A DNA stretch of 64,000 bases from Spirosoma aerolatum. GTDB lineage: Bacteria; Bacteroidota; Bacteroidia; Cytophagales; Spirosomataceae. Below the pieces are notes generated by a model. It saw nothing but the letters and a program-made list of their open reading frames with translations, ran no database searches and was not told the DNA's origin. A program made the position numbers and the translations under genes. Position 1 is the stretch's first letter, and each line of letters starts with the position of its first letter. Where the stretch lies: NCBI RefSeq assembly GCF_002056795.1, contig NZ_CP020104.1, forward strand, positions 3,607,001 to 3,671,000, in the 5' to 3' direction. Positions 18,697 through 26,190 of this stretch are shown here, piece by piece.

Positions 18697-20271
18697 CTAC
18701 TTTACCGTTCCTGAAACAGGTACCAGTTGGGCCGATAGGTCAGGCGTTTTCATGTCTTTGTCGAACGGAAACATGGGGCGTTTGATGCGCTTGTAAGGAA
18801 GCCGGAACAGATCCTGATCGACACCACCGGGCGTTAGCGCCATGATCCAGTCCGCACGCATGTTGTACAGTTCCGGTTCGAGGTAGCCAATCTTCACAAC
18901 GACGATATCCGCTTCACGCGGCTTCAGTCCTAATCGGGTAAAGTCGATTTCTTTGTGATACGGTTTGCGCTTTTGGGTGATGATCACATGCACGCTCCCT
19001 ACCTTGATAACCGCTTCTACTTCAGCATCTTTATCGCCGTGTACAATCGACTCTACAGTACCTTTGAGAGGAATTGGAGGAGCATATCGGGCATCGACAG
19101 CTGCTCCGGCTTTCCCTTCTACAGTTCCGCCAACGCCAGCCGCAATGGCTTTTTTGATTAGCTCCGGGGCGGGTATGGACGCGTAAATTAAGGAAGGACC
19201 ATTCTCTTTCTGAAAGACTGGCCGGGACAAAATCTGAGTGAGTGTCCAGGTAACATCGCCTGCTCCACCAGCCGTTGGATTGTCGCCGGTATCGCTAATA
19301 AAAAAAGGATGTTTAGAACTGGCTAAAGCTTTTGCCAGGCATTCATCCAAAGTACCTGTTGGTGCCACAAAACCGAACTCGGAGCGAACCCGCCAGAAAT
19401 GCTGCGCTAGTTTTTCGGCCGCCTGGGTCACACTGGCTTTATCGTCGCCGGTAACCATCACCACGGCATGATTGCGGGGTTCATCGGCCCAGGCGTATCC
19501 AATCCAGATACCGGCATCGACAATACCCGGCTGATGGTCGGCCAGTGGAGCTACGTCCTGATACAGGCTTTTGCCCGGCTCGATGCGCGTGCTGGTTTTT
19601 TCGCCGGGGAGCAGAATCGGAATGGGTACCCAGGCTTTGTAGGCCGGTTTGCCTTTACCGCTTTTGATGCGTTCCAGCAAATGGACAACCGCCCGTTCTT
19701 TGGTTTGCATAGCATCTTCGTGCGGAGCCATCCGGTAGCAGGTCATCAAATCGGTGTTTTGAGCCAGCCGCCAGGAAACGTTGCCGTGCAAATCCATTGA
19801 GGTCGAAATGAGCGTCTTATAGCCAATGACCTGCCGAATGCGGGTGATCAGGTCGCCTTCGGGATCATCGAGCCCTTTCACGCTCATGGCCCCATGAATG
19901 TCGAAATAGAGCCCATCATACGGACCATACTTTTTGAGCGAATCCAGCATTTTACCCACCAGCGACTCGTAGGCTTCGCGTGTTACGGCCCCGCCCGGAA
20001 GCGATTTACCCACAACCGTCGGAAACCAGATAGCCTGTTTCCGCAAAGGAGCCACGGGCATCATGAACGGATAGGCGTTGAATACTTCGGGGCCGTAGCG
20101 GGCGTGGAAGGCTTCTTCCAGAGTAACGGCCGGAGAAAACGTGCTGGACTCGATGCCTAGACCAGCAATGGCGATGCGGGGTAAACGCGTGTCGTTGCCA
20201 TGAATCGGCTGGGCAAGGCTGACTTGAATGGAGAGAAGGGTGGTAATTAGGACGAAGAAGAGCTGTTTCAT
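18697..20271 (-). CDS. M81-family metallopeptidase (MlrC-like), secreted
   Basis: A 524-residue protein with a signal peptide (KQLFFVLITTLLSIQVSLAQ). The M81/MlrC N-terminal domain is seen in GLGIESSTFSPAVTLEEAF and in YFDIHGAMSVKGLDDPEGD, and the C-terminal MlrC domain starts near SDTGDNPTAGGAGDVTW. MlrC degrades linear microcystin and similar peptides as a zinc enzyme; Bacteroidetes homologues are not known to do so, and the substrate here is open. The start is ATG 20271 rather than a GTG two codons upstream. Spacing to the oxidoreductase is 134 nt with a hairpin. Confidence 0.88.
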   Translation of the reverse strand: MKQLFFVLITTLLSIQVSLAQPIHGNDTRLPRIAIAGLGIESSTFSPAVTLEEAFHARYGPEVFNAYPFMMPVAPLRKQAIWFPTVVGKSLPGGAVTREAYESLVGKMLDSLKKYGPYDGLYFDIHGAMSVKGLDDPEGDLITRIRQVIGYKTLISTSMDLHGNVSWRLAQNTDLMTCYRMAPHEDAMQTKERAVVHLLERIKSGKGKPAYKAWVPIPILLPGEKTSTRIEPGKSLYQDVAPLADHQPGIVDAGIWIGYAWADEPRNHAVVMVTGDDKASVTQAAEKLAQHFWRVRSEFGFVAPTGTLDECLAKALASSKHPFFISDTGDNPTAGGAGDVTWTLTQILSRPVFQKENGPSLIYASIPAPELIKKAIAAGVGGTVEGKAGAAVDARYAPPIPLKGTVESIVHGDKDAEVEAVIKVGSVHVIITQKRKPYHKEIDFTRLGLKPREADIVVVKIGYLEPELYNMRADWIMALTPGGVDQDLFRLPYKRIKRPMFPFDKDMKTPDLSAQLVPVSGTVK

Positions 20272-20337
20272 GCCCACAAGTTAGCGTATTCCCTCGAAAT
20301 CTGGGGCGGTAGAATTGGACGGGCTAGACTTCTTTCG

Positions 20338-20565
20338 TTAGGGCATCGACCTGTTTTTTCTGTGGGTTATATGAACTGATTTACCGGCTAAGGCTTTTAC
20401 CGAGTTGCTAAAAGGAGGCTACAGCATCACAACGCCTTCTTCGGGATATGATTTCTTTTTGAACTGAACATCCCGCAACTGCTCCCAGGAAATTGTTTCT
20501 GATACTGTTGTCAGATGGAGAGATGCCCCAAGGAAAAAGGTTAGGAGTAAGGAAATAGGCGTCAT
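20338..20565 (-). pseudogene. Decayed DUF3299-family gene
   Basis: Starting at ATG 20565 the frame encodes a signal peptide (TPISLLLTFFLGASLHL) followed by SETISWEQLRDVQFKKKSYP, which I recognise as the start of DUF3299 proteins (ISWE.L.DV.F..K…). The frame is stopped by TAG at 20419-20421, where the family usually has a Tyr codon in MLYP, then the same frame continues with PPFSNSVKALAGKSVHIT, again family-like, before sense is lost and TAA is met at 20338. The part that normally carries the Cys-containing NPYSSCFFCG region is missing. A gene killed by a stop and 3' loss. DUF3299 genes tend to sit near metal-handling genes, as here. Family call is from memory of its consensus. Confidence 0.6.
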
Positions 20566-20723
20566 GACACTCCATGGTTGTAATGTGTTCGGCAGTAACG
20601 AATATTTAGTAGATGGGTGAGTACCAGATAGCCAACCAGTTTTAGCTTGCCAAGTTAGGTGTGTGATTTTGTGCAACATTGTTGCGTTTTTTGTTGGGCG
20701 TACCTGAAATGCTGATGGATGGA

Positions 20724-20754
20724 TTTGTATGTGTTTATTTTCAGGCTACCTTTG
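20724..20754 (+). promoter_or_regulatory. Bacteroidetes-type promoter
   Basis: TTTG at 20724-20727, 19-nt spacer, then TACCTTTG at 20747-20754, an exact TAnnTTTG element. The expected start of transcription, about 7 nt on, falls at or next to the ATG at 20762, so the mRNA would be nearly leaderless. It also rules out the ATG/GTG at 20729 as the gene start. Confidence 0.65.
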
Positions 20755-20761
20755 TTACGCT

Positions 20762-21136
20762 ATGCGCTCTCTGCTGATCTATACGCTCCTACTGGCTGTG
20801 CTGCTACCCAGCATCAGTTCATGGGGTATCATTGCGCATTATCAACTGAATAAAGAATACATTGCTCGTGTCTTATGCGAGAATCGGGATAAACCGCAGA
20901 TGCATTGTGATGGTAAATGCTACCTGGCTAAACGGCTAAAAGCGCAACAGGATAAGCAGGATAAAGAGACCACCGAGCGTGTTCAGCATACCTCACTCGT
21001 TCAACTATATTTCGAGGCTTATCAGGTATTTACCTTTGTATCGCCAGTAGTGGATACGCATCGCCATGTATTTACATATCTGCTTAGCCTGTATACGGCT
21101 CCAGCCCATGGTCTTCTTCGACCACCCTGTGCCTGA
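20762..21136 (+). CDS. Small Cys-motif membrane-anchored protein (copy 1)
   Basis: A 124-residue protein. Residues 1-20 form a hydrophobic N-terminal segment; then SSWGIIAHYQLNKEYIA leads to a Cys cluster: Cys39 (LCENR), Cys49 and Cys53 (HCDGKC), followed by a Lys/Arg/Gln-rich helix (LAKRLKAQQDKQDK) and a hydrophobic C-terminal region ending PPCA. It is a paralogue of the gene at 28624, nearly identical over residues 20-75. Such proteins occur next to TonB receptor and copper genes in Bacteroidetes; function unknown, the HCxxxC arrangement suggests metal binding. Start chosen at 20762 by alignment with the paralogue and because the promoter lies at 20724-20754. Confidence 0.8.
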   Translation: MRSLLIYTLLLAVLLPSISSWGIIAHYQLNKEYIARVLCENRDKPQMHCDGKCYLAKRLKAQQDKQDKETTERVQHTSLVQLYFEAYQVFTFVSPVVDTHRHVFTYLLSLYTAPAHGLLRPPCA

Positions 21137-21177
21137 TTGGGTACACTAATCGTTTCTGGTCGATAGCTCTCCGCTCA

Positions 21178-21211
21178 GATGGACAGGCTTACTATAGCTA
21201 GGCTGTCCATC
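21178..21211. terminator. Hairpin after Cys-motif gene copy 1
   Basis: Arms 21178-21186 and 21203-21211 (9 nt perfect, loop 16 nt), 42 nt after the stop codon. Probably separates this gene from the operon that follows. Confidence 0.5.
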
Positions 21212-21303
21212 AACGGATCGGCGTTGTCGGCCAAGCTTTCTTATTCTTCTAGTTCTGTCTGTTTGCTCATTGTGTGAGCAGGAGGCTTCCATTTTTCTTT
21301 TGT

Positions 21304-21786
21304 ATGAATGCTATGAACTATAGTATGGCCTTATTGATAGGTCTATTTTGCCTTGCCTGCCAATCAAAGAAACTATCTACTGATGCGGCTAATCAGGCTG
21401 ATTCAAGTGTGCTAATCAAGGCTAAATCTCAATCGGTAGCCGATCTCGAAAAACAGATTCTGGCCCTTCATGACAGCGTAATGCCCGCCATGAGCGACCT
21501 GATGAAACTAAGAAAACAGGTGACGGAGCAGTTAGGTGAGCTGGAAAAAGAGCCCATGTCGGCTGATGTCCGGCAGCGGAAAGAGCGTGCTCTGGCCATC
21601 AAGGCAGCCCTGGATAAAGCCGATACGTCGATGATGGATTGGATGCATACCTATAACGGAGATACCCTGGTACAATTGACTGAGCAACAGGCCATGGCGT
21701 ATTTGAAAGATCAACGGCAGCGTGTAAATGCGATGAGTCAGTTGATGCGCAAAAGTATCGACGACGCGAAGGCTTATCTGAAATAA
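21304..21786 (+). CDS. Putative lipoprotein, helical
   Basis: A 160-residue protein with a lipoprotein signal ending in LACQ (lipobox Cys about residue 19). The mature part is strongly helical and charged, with SVADLEKQILALHDSVMPAM, PMSADVRQRKERALAIK, and a segment DTSMMDWMHTYN rich in Met and His. Met/His-rich helices of this size near SCO genes are sometimes copper-binding, but no family was recognised. First gene of a tightly packed run: 2 nt separate it from the SCO gene. ATG 21304 or 21313 give the best lipoprotein signal; the extension upstream is not needed. Confidence 0.75.
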   Translation: MNAMNYSMALLIGLFCLACQSKKLSTDAANQADSSVLIKAKSQSVADLEKQILALHDSVMPAMSDLMKLRKQVTEQLGELEKEPMSADVRQRKERALAIKAALDKADTSMMDWMHTYNGDTLVQLTEQQAMAYLKDQRQRVNAMSQLMRKSIDDAKAYLK

Positions 21787-21788
21787 CC

Positions 21789-22430
21789 ATGAAATTCAGT
21801 TACACGTGTATAAGTCTGTTGTTGCTGGTTGGCCTGAGCCAATGTAGCCTGACAACTGAAAAGCTGCCCTATATCGGCGAGCCCGAAACGGTGACCAAAA
21901 TGGTAGATGGAAAAGAAGTTACGGAGCGGGATTATCCAGTCATTCCAGCGTTTTCGTTCACCAATCAATACGGTAAGACGGTAACCCAACAGGATTTTGA
22001 CGGAAAAATCTACGTGACGGACTTTTTCTTTACGACCTGTCCGACGATCTGTCCGATCATGAAAAGGAATATGCTGAACGTCTACAAAGCTTACAAGGAT
22101 AGCCCCGACGTCAGGATTTTATCGCATACCATCGACCCAGATCATGATACACCGGCGGTGCTGAAGGAATACGCTCAGGAGTTGGGTATTACGGGGGCTA
22201 TGTGGCAGTTCGTAACCGGCGATCGGGAGAAAATCTATGACATCGGTGAAAATCACTATCTGGTAACGGCAGGAAAAGACCCCAAAGCACCGGGTGGCTA
22301 CATTCATAGTGGAGCCTTTGTCTTGATTGACAGGGAGAAGCATATTCGGGGGATGTATGATGGCACCACGCTCGAAGGAACTCAGAAGCTGATCCGGGAT
22401 ATTAATGTGCTCCGGCAGGAATACGAGTAG
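21789..22430 (+). CDS. SCO1/SenC-family copper chaperone, lipoprotein
   Basis: A 213-residue thioredoxin-fold protein with a lipobox Cys19 (GLSQC). The copper site of SCO proteins is present: CPTIC (Cys84, Cys88) in FFFTTCPTICPIM and His173 in GYIHSGAF. SCO proteins deliver copper to the CuA site of cytochrome c oxidase or act as thiol-disulfide redox proteins in the periplasm. Here no oxidase gene is adjacent; neighbours are a Met/His-rich lipoprotein upstream and a PepSY membrane protein 23 nt downstream, so a role in a metal-handling operon is inferred. Confidence 0.93.
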   Translation: MKFSYTCISLLLLVGLSQCSLTTEKLPYIGEPETVTKMVDGKEVTERDYPVIPAFSFTNQYGKTVTQQDFDGKIYVTDFFFTTCPTICPIMKRNMLNVYKAYKDSPDVRILSHTIDPDHDTPAVLKEYAQELGITGAMWQFVTGDREKIYDIGENHYLVTAGKDPKAPGGYIHSGAFVLIDREKHIRGMYDGTTLEGTQKLIRDINVLRQEYE

Positions 22431-22453
22431 CGAATGGAAATGACCAAACTCAT

Positions 22454-23593
22454 ATGAAACTAACACGTCGTCTGTTTACGGTTCATAGCTGGCTTGGGCT
22501 AGTAACCGGTCTTTTTCTACTTCTGCTGGGGCTGAGTGGATCGGTGCTCGTGTTCCGGCATGAACTGGATCAGTTTGCCAACCGTGAAGTCCTGACGGTA
22601 AAGTTACCAACTCAGATTGTAGCCCATCCTTTAGCCCGGTGTTATCAAACGATTACCAGCCGTTATCCAAACCTGGACGGCATTGCCTGGCTTAATCCTG
22701 ACGCTGGCCCAACGGATGCGTATGATTTCCGGCTGTATCTCAACGATGCGCGGTTGTTCACCTACGATCTGGGACTTATTTCGTTCGATCCGTATACGGG
22801 GACTATTCTGCGCGAAGGCAAATCGGCTGATTTTACGCCCAGCTACATCGAATGGTTATTCCAGTTTCATTTTAGTTTTCAGTTGGGCGTACCCGGTGCG
22901 GCTATAACGGCGCTGTTTGGTCTGACCATGCTCGCGTCCTTGCTGACGGGCCTGGTCATTTATCGGAAAATGATCTGGAAAGTACTGACGTTTCGGGCAC
23001 GAATCAACCGTAAAAACTGGCGTACCATCAGCTCAGACCTGCACCGGATTGTAGGCGTCTGGTCGTTATTGCTCAATGCTGTAATCTTCTTTACGGGTTT
23101 CTGGATGAACCTGTTTGCTTTCGAGACCAAAACCTGGCGAACTGAGCAAATGCCGACGAAGTCAAATACGCCTATGATCCTGCCAGCCGATGTCCTATAC
23201 CGACAAGCCAGGCGATTGATGCCCGATCTGGAACCGTCTTACGTGTATCTGCCGACGCAGCCCGAACGCAAATTCAGTTTAAGGGGAGCGTTAAAAGATC
23301 AATGGACTTTATGGGGAACGGGTAATTCCGTAACCCTTGATCAGCAAACAGGCAAGCTGGTTCAGATGAGTCGACTATCAGAACTTCCATTCGGAGAGCG
23401 TCTGGAAGCGACATTCTTTCCATTGCATGTAGGCAACTACGGCGGCTTACCGGTGAAAATTCTGTATGTACTGATTGGCTTAACGCCTGGCCTTCTGGCC
23501 GTTACGGGGTTTCTGCTTTGGTGGCGGAGGACCCGAAAACCAGTCCGATCTGCCTCGGTGAAAGCGATCTCCATGAAACCGGTTAATGGCTGA
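22454..23593 (+). CDS. PepSY-associated transmembrane protein (periplasmic reductase-like)
   Basis: A 379-residue membrane protein. It has the PepSY-TM layout: TM1 with RRLFTVHSWLGLVTGLFLLL (His in the helix), a long periplasmic PepSY region, a TM pair around 150-215 (SDLHRIVGVWSLLLNAVIFF, with His), a second PepSY region and a final TM near 340-360 ending in WWRRTRKP. Conserved intramembrane His residues suggest haem or metal. In Bacteroidetes and Proteobacteria these proteins accompany TonB receptors for siderophores and are thought to reduce the metal in the periplasm. That role fits the TonB receptor downstream, but is an inference. Confidence 0.88.
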   Translation: MKLTRRLFTVHSWLGLVTGLFLLLLGLSGSVLVFRHELDQFANREVLTVKLPTQIVAHPLARCYQTITSRYPNLDGIAWLNPDAGPTDAYDFRLYLNDARLFTYDLGLISFDPYTGTILREGKSADFTPSYIEWLFQFHFSFQLGVPGAAITALFGLTMLASLLTGLVIYRKMIWKVLTFRARINRKNWRTISSDLHRIVGVWSLLLNAVIFFTGFWMNLFAFETKTWRTEQMPTKSNTPMILPADVLYRQARRLMPDLEPSYVYLPTQPERKFSLRGALKDQWTLWGTGNSVTLDQQTGKLVQMSRLSELPFGERLEATFFPLHVGNYGGLPVKILYVLIGLTPGLLAVTGFLLWWRRTRKPVRSASVKAISMKPVNG

Positions 23594-23609
23594 ACAAAGA
23601 CAATTTACG

Positions 23610-23798
23610 ATGAATACCTTACCAACTCGTCACGATTTACGCCAGTTACTGGCTAATACGGGCGTTGCGTTGCCCGACGTGAAGTCATTCTTAGAGCAGG
23701 ATGCCGTCATCTGGACTGCACTAGTGCTCATTCATTTCACGATACTGCTGGGGATTGGCGATCTGCTCGTCCGGCTCTGGCCACTCACGCATTATTAA
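23610..23798 (+). CDS. Small single-helix membrane protein
   Basis: A 62-residue protein from ATG 23610 (or 70 residues from ATG 23586, which overlaps the end of the PepSY gene by 8 nt). A soluble N-terminal part with RHDLRQLLANTGVALPDVKS is followed by one membrane helix (WTALVLIHFTILLGIGDLLV). No family recognised. Translational coupling with the PepSY gene suggests an accessory subunit. The next gene begins 10 nt after its stop. Confidence 0.6.
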   Translation: MNTLPTRHDLRQLLANTGVALPDVKSFLEQDAVIWTALVLIHFTILLGIGDLLVRLWPLTHY

Positions 23799-23808
23799 AA
23801 CAAATCAC

Positions 23809-24729
23809 ATGAAAAAGCTTAGTCAACTTATCATCAGTCTATTGCTGCTGATGGTATTGGGTCTGTCTGCACAGGCCCAGTCTGGTACGAATAGCGATAC
23901 AACCCGCGTCGCTATTCTGCTCTTCCCCGGTGTCGAACTGCTTGACTTTGCGGGCCCACTGGAGGTTTTTAATCACATGGAAGCCGCTACCGTATATACG
24001 GTAGCGGCTCAGTCTGGCCCCATGACCATCATGCAAAAAATGCTAACCGTCGTGCCCGAATACACCCTGTCGACAGCGCCACTACCTGATGTGCTGGTTG
24101 TGCCGGGTGGACGAATGGAGGAGGTCATGCAGGATAGCAGCGTCGTCAACTGGATTAGTCGGACGAGTGCCCACCGCAAACTGACGATGTCGGTTTGCAC
24201 GGGTACGTTTCTACTGAACAAGGCGGGTATGTTAGACGGAAAGACCATCACAACGCACTGGGCAGCCACCCACATGCTCCAGCAAATAGCCCCAAAAGCC
24301 ACCGTGATGGAGCACACCCGGTTCGTGGATCAGGGCAATCTGTTGACCACAGCGGGCGTATCAGCGGGTATTGACGGGGCCTTGCACGTAGTAGCCCGGC
24401 TGAAAGGCATGGAGGCTGCCAAACAGATTGCCCGGATCATGGAATACGATAATTGGGAGCCGCAGGCGGGGCTGGTTGTCGGTAAAGCACAAGCCCATAC
24501 AAAGGGGAAAACCAAAGCCACCGTTAACAAAGCAACAGTCGTTAAAAAAACGGTAGCTGCGAAACCGACTCAATTGAAACTAGCCTCACTCATTGATCCG
24601 GTTTGCCAGATGTCGGTGGAGGGAATGGTGGCCGATACGGCCCGGTACATGGGGAAAACGTATGGCTTCTGCTCGAAAATCTGTAAAGAGCGGTTCAAAC
24701 ATCAGCCATTGTCCTATGTGAAACAATAA
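23809..24729 (+). CDS. Exported DJ-1/PfpI (isonitrile hydratase-like) protein fused to a YHS domain
   Basis: A 306-residue protein with a signal peptide (1-24, ending SAQAQ). Residues 32-220 are a DJ-1/PfpI glutamine-amidotransferase-like domain of the subgroup that includes isonitrile hydratase and the AraC-linked GlxA: Asp46 in LLDFAGPLEV, Cys130-Thr131 in SVCTGTFLL, and TITTHWAATH. These positions match the Asp and Cys-Thr catalytic residues I recall for isonitrile hydratase. After a Lys-rich linker (225-258) comes a YHS domain, DPVCQMSV (Cys266) and YGFCSKICKERF (Cys288, Cys292), a metal-binding module of copper/heavy-metal proteins. An exported member with a YHS tail is unusual. Start at ATG 23809 from the signal peptide. 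Confidence 0.82.
   Translation: MKKLSQLIISLLLLMVLGLSAQAQSGTNSDTTRVAILLFPGVELLDFAGPLEVFNHMEAATVYTVAAQSGPMTIMQKMLTVVPEYTLSTAPLPDVLVVPGGRMEEVMQDSSVVNWISRTSAHRKLTMSVCTGTFLLNKAGMLDGKTITTHWAATHMLQQIAPKATVMEHTRFVDQGNLLTTAGVSAGIDGALHVVARLKGMEAAKQIARIMEYDNWEPQAGLVVGKAQAHTKGKTKATVNKATVVKKTVAAKPTQLKLASLIDPVCQMSVEGMVADTARYMGKTYGFCSKICKERFKHQPLSYVKQ
23982..24009. repeat. Perfect 28-nt palindrome within a coding region
   Basis: Arms AGCCGCTACCGTAT (23982-23995) and its reverse complement (23996-24009) meet without a spacer. It encodes the palindromic residue run AATVYTVAA. Could be chance from protein sequence or a protein-binding site. Confidence 0.8.
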
Positions 24730-24772
24730 CTTTTTGCCATTCACTAACCCCTTAACCTAAAGTTTACTGTAC

Positions 24773-25603
24773 ATGAAACCTACGATTTTTCGCGGCATTC
24801 TACTTCTGGCTATGACAGGGCTGTTTTTAAGCCCAACTCCTATGCAGGCGCAATCAGCCAGCAACGACTCGCTGGGTAAACGGCACGAGGAAATGATGAA
24901 AATTATCATGACCAAACCACGAATACCCATCAGAACAATCGGCATTTTCGTCTACAATGGATTTAATACGCTCGATGCCATTGGCCCCTATCAGGTTTTG
25001 TCAGAATTGTCGGGCGTAGACATCTTCTTCGTAGCTAAGGAAAAAGGCATTGTCAAAAATCAGAAAGGGCTAAAAGTGCAGGTCGACCGATCCTTTGCAG
25101 ATGTTGCCCAACTCGACATTCTGGTAATTCCGGGCGGAGCCATCGAAACGTTTCAGCAGACGCAGGATACTACTGTACTCAACTGGGTTCGAAAAATTAA
25201 TCGGCGCTCCGTTTATACGACTAGTGTATGTACGGGCGGCTGGATTTTAGGGGCTACGGGTCTTTTAAAAGGTAAAAATGCCACAACCAACTGGTACCGG
25301 GCCCAGGAAATGCTAACGCTCTATGGAGCTACTTTTAAGCCTGAACGCTACGTACAGGATGGTAAATTCTGGACATCGGCGGGCGTTTCGGCAGGGATTG
25401 ATATGGCCCTGGCAATTGTCAACGATTTGATGGGTGAAAAATACACCAAAGCAGCCATGCTGGATCTGGAATACGACCCCAAGCCTATTTACAAAGCAGG
25501 ATCGGCCACCAATACGGATGGGATTGTGGTCGATATGATGCGTGAAATGTACGATATGGCTTTGCTCCCCCTGATTAAAGCCGAAAAGAAAAAACATAAC
25601 TAA
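24773..25603 (+). CDS. Second exported DJ-1/PfpI (isonitrile hydratase-like) protein
   Basis: A 276-residue protein with a signal peptide (1-27, ending PMQAQ). The DJ-1/PfpI domain covers 53-245 and has Asp68 in TLDAIGPYQVL and Cys153-Thr154 in TTSVCTGGWILGATGLLKGK, the same catalytic layout as isonitrile hydratase; GPYQVL is especially close to that enzyme. A 30-residue charged, Met-rich segment (HEEMMKIIMTK) lies between signal and domain. No YHS tail. It follows the first DJ-1 gene after 43 nt and precedes DinB by 14 nt. Enzymatic reaction in the periplasm is inferred from family, not shown. Confidence 0.82.
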   Translation: MKPTIFRGILLLAMTGLFLSPTPMQAQSASNDSLGKRHEEMMKIIMTKPRIPIRTIGIFVYNGFNTLDAIGPYQVLSELSGVDIFFVAKEKGIVKNQKGLKVQVDRSFADVAQLDILVIPGGAIETFQQTQDTTVLNWVRKINRRSVYTTSVCTGGWILGATGLLKGKNATTNWYRAQEMLTLYGATFKPERYVQDGKFWTSAGVSAGIDMALAIVNDLMGEKYTKAAMLDLEYDPKPIYKAGSATNTDGIVVDMMREMYDMALLPLIKAEKKKHN

Positions 25604-25617
25604 TCAATCCCAGTACC

Positions 25618-26151
25618 ATGAAATACATCTTACTAGTTATGCTGCTGTTGGCAGGCCAATGGGTTAATGCCCAGCGTTCGCCTGAAACCAGTACCGCTCA
25701 GCTTCGGCAGGAGTTGATCGATGCCTTCAACGTATCGGAAAAATACAGCCTGAAAATCTGCGAACAGATGCCGGCTGAACATTACAATTTTCGATCTACA
25801 GATTCAACCATGACGTTTGCGGAGCAGTGGCGGCATTGCTGCATCTACACCAGCAATCAACTGGCCGGGCGACTCGGTATTGAGAGTCCGTACAAAACCC
25901 GCAAGCTGCCCAAAGTGATGACCAAAGAGCAGATCATGGCCGAGGTCAAAAGCTTGTATGAGTTTATACGCCAGACGATCAAAATGTTGCCTGAAAGTAA
26001 GCTATACGAAAAAACCGATTTTTCAAATGGGGCTATTCCCGGCTGGCGGCTCATCTACGCCATGGAAAATCACATCATTCACCACCGAGGCCAGTGTATC
26101 GTCTATTTGCGGCTGAAAGGCATTGTGCCCGAAAGTTATTACGGCTGGTAA
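25618..26151 (+). CDS. Secreted DinB-family protein
   Basis: A 177-residue four-helix DinB-like protein with a signal peptide (ending WVNAQ). Likely metal-ligand His residues are visible: His in PAEHYNF, in EQWRHCC, and the C-terminal MENHIIHHRGQ, the usual three-His arrangement of the DinB/YfiT superfamily. Members include mycothiol/bacillithiol-dependent transferases and metal-binding proteins of unknown function. Export is common among Bacteroidetes members. It lies in the same operon as the two DJ-1 proteins and the TonB receptor. Confidence 0.85.
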   Translation: MKYILLVMLLLAGQWVNAQRSPETSTAQLRQELIDAFNVSEKYSLKICEQMPAEHYNFRSTDSTMTFAEQWRHCCIYTSNQLAGRLGIESPYKTRKLPKVMTKEQIMAEVKSLYEFIRQTIKMLPESKLYEKTDFSNGAIPGWRLIYAMENHIIHHRGQCIVYLRLKGIVPESYYGW

Positions 26152-26190
26152 GCCAAAATCAGACCTATTTACGGTTAATCAAAAAAGCAC

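Noticed and set aside
20729..20761. Upstream extension of the first Cys-motif protein
   Set aside because: It overlaps the promoter elements at 20724-20754 and the paralogue starts at the position equal to 20762.
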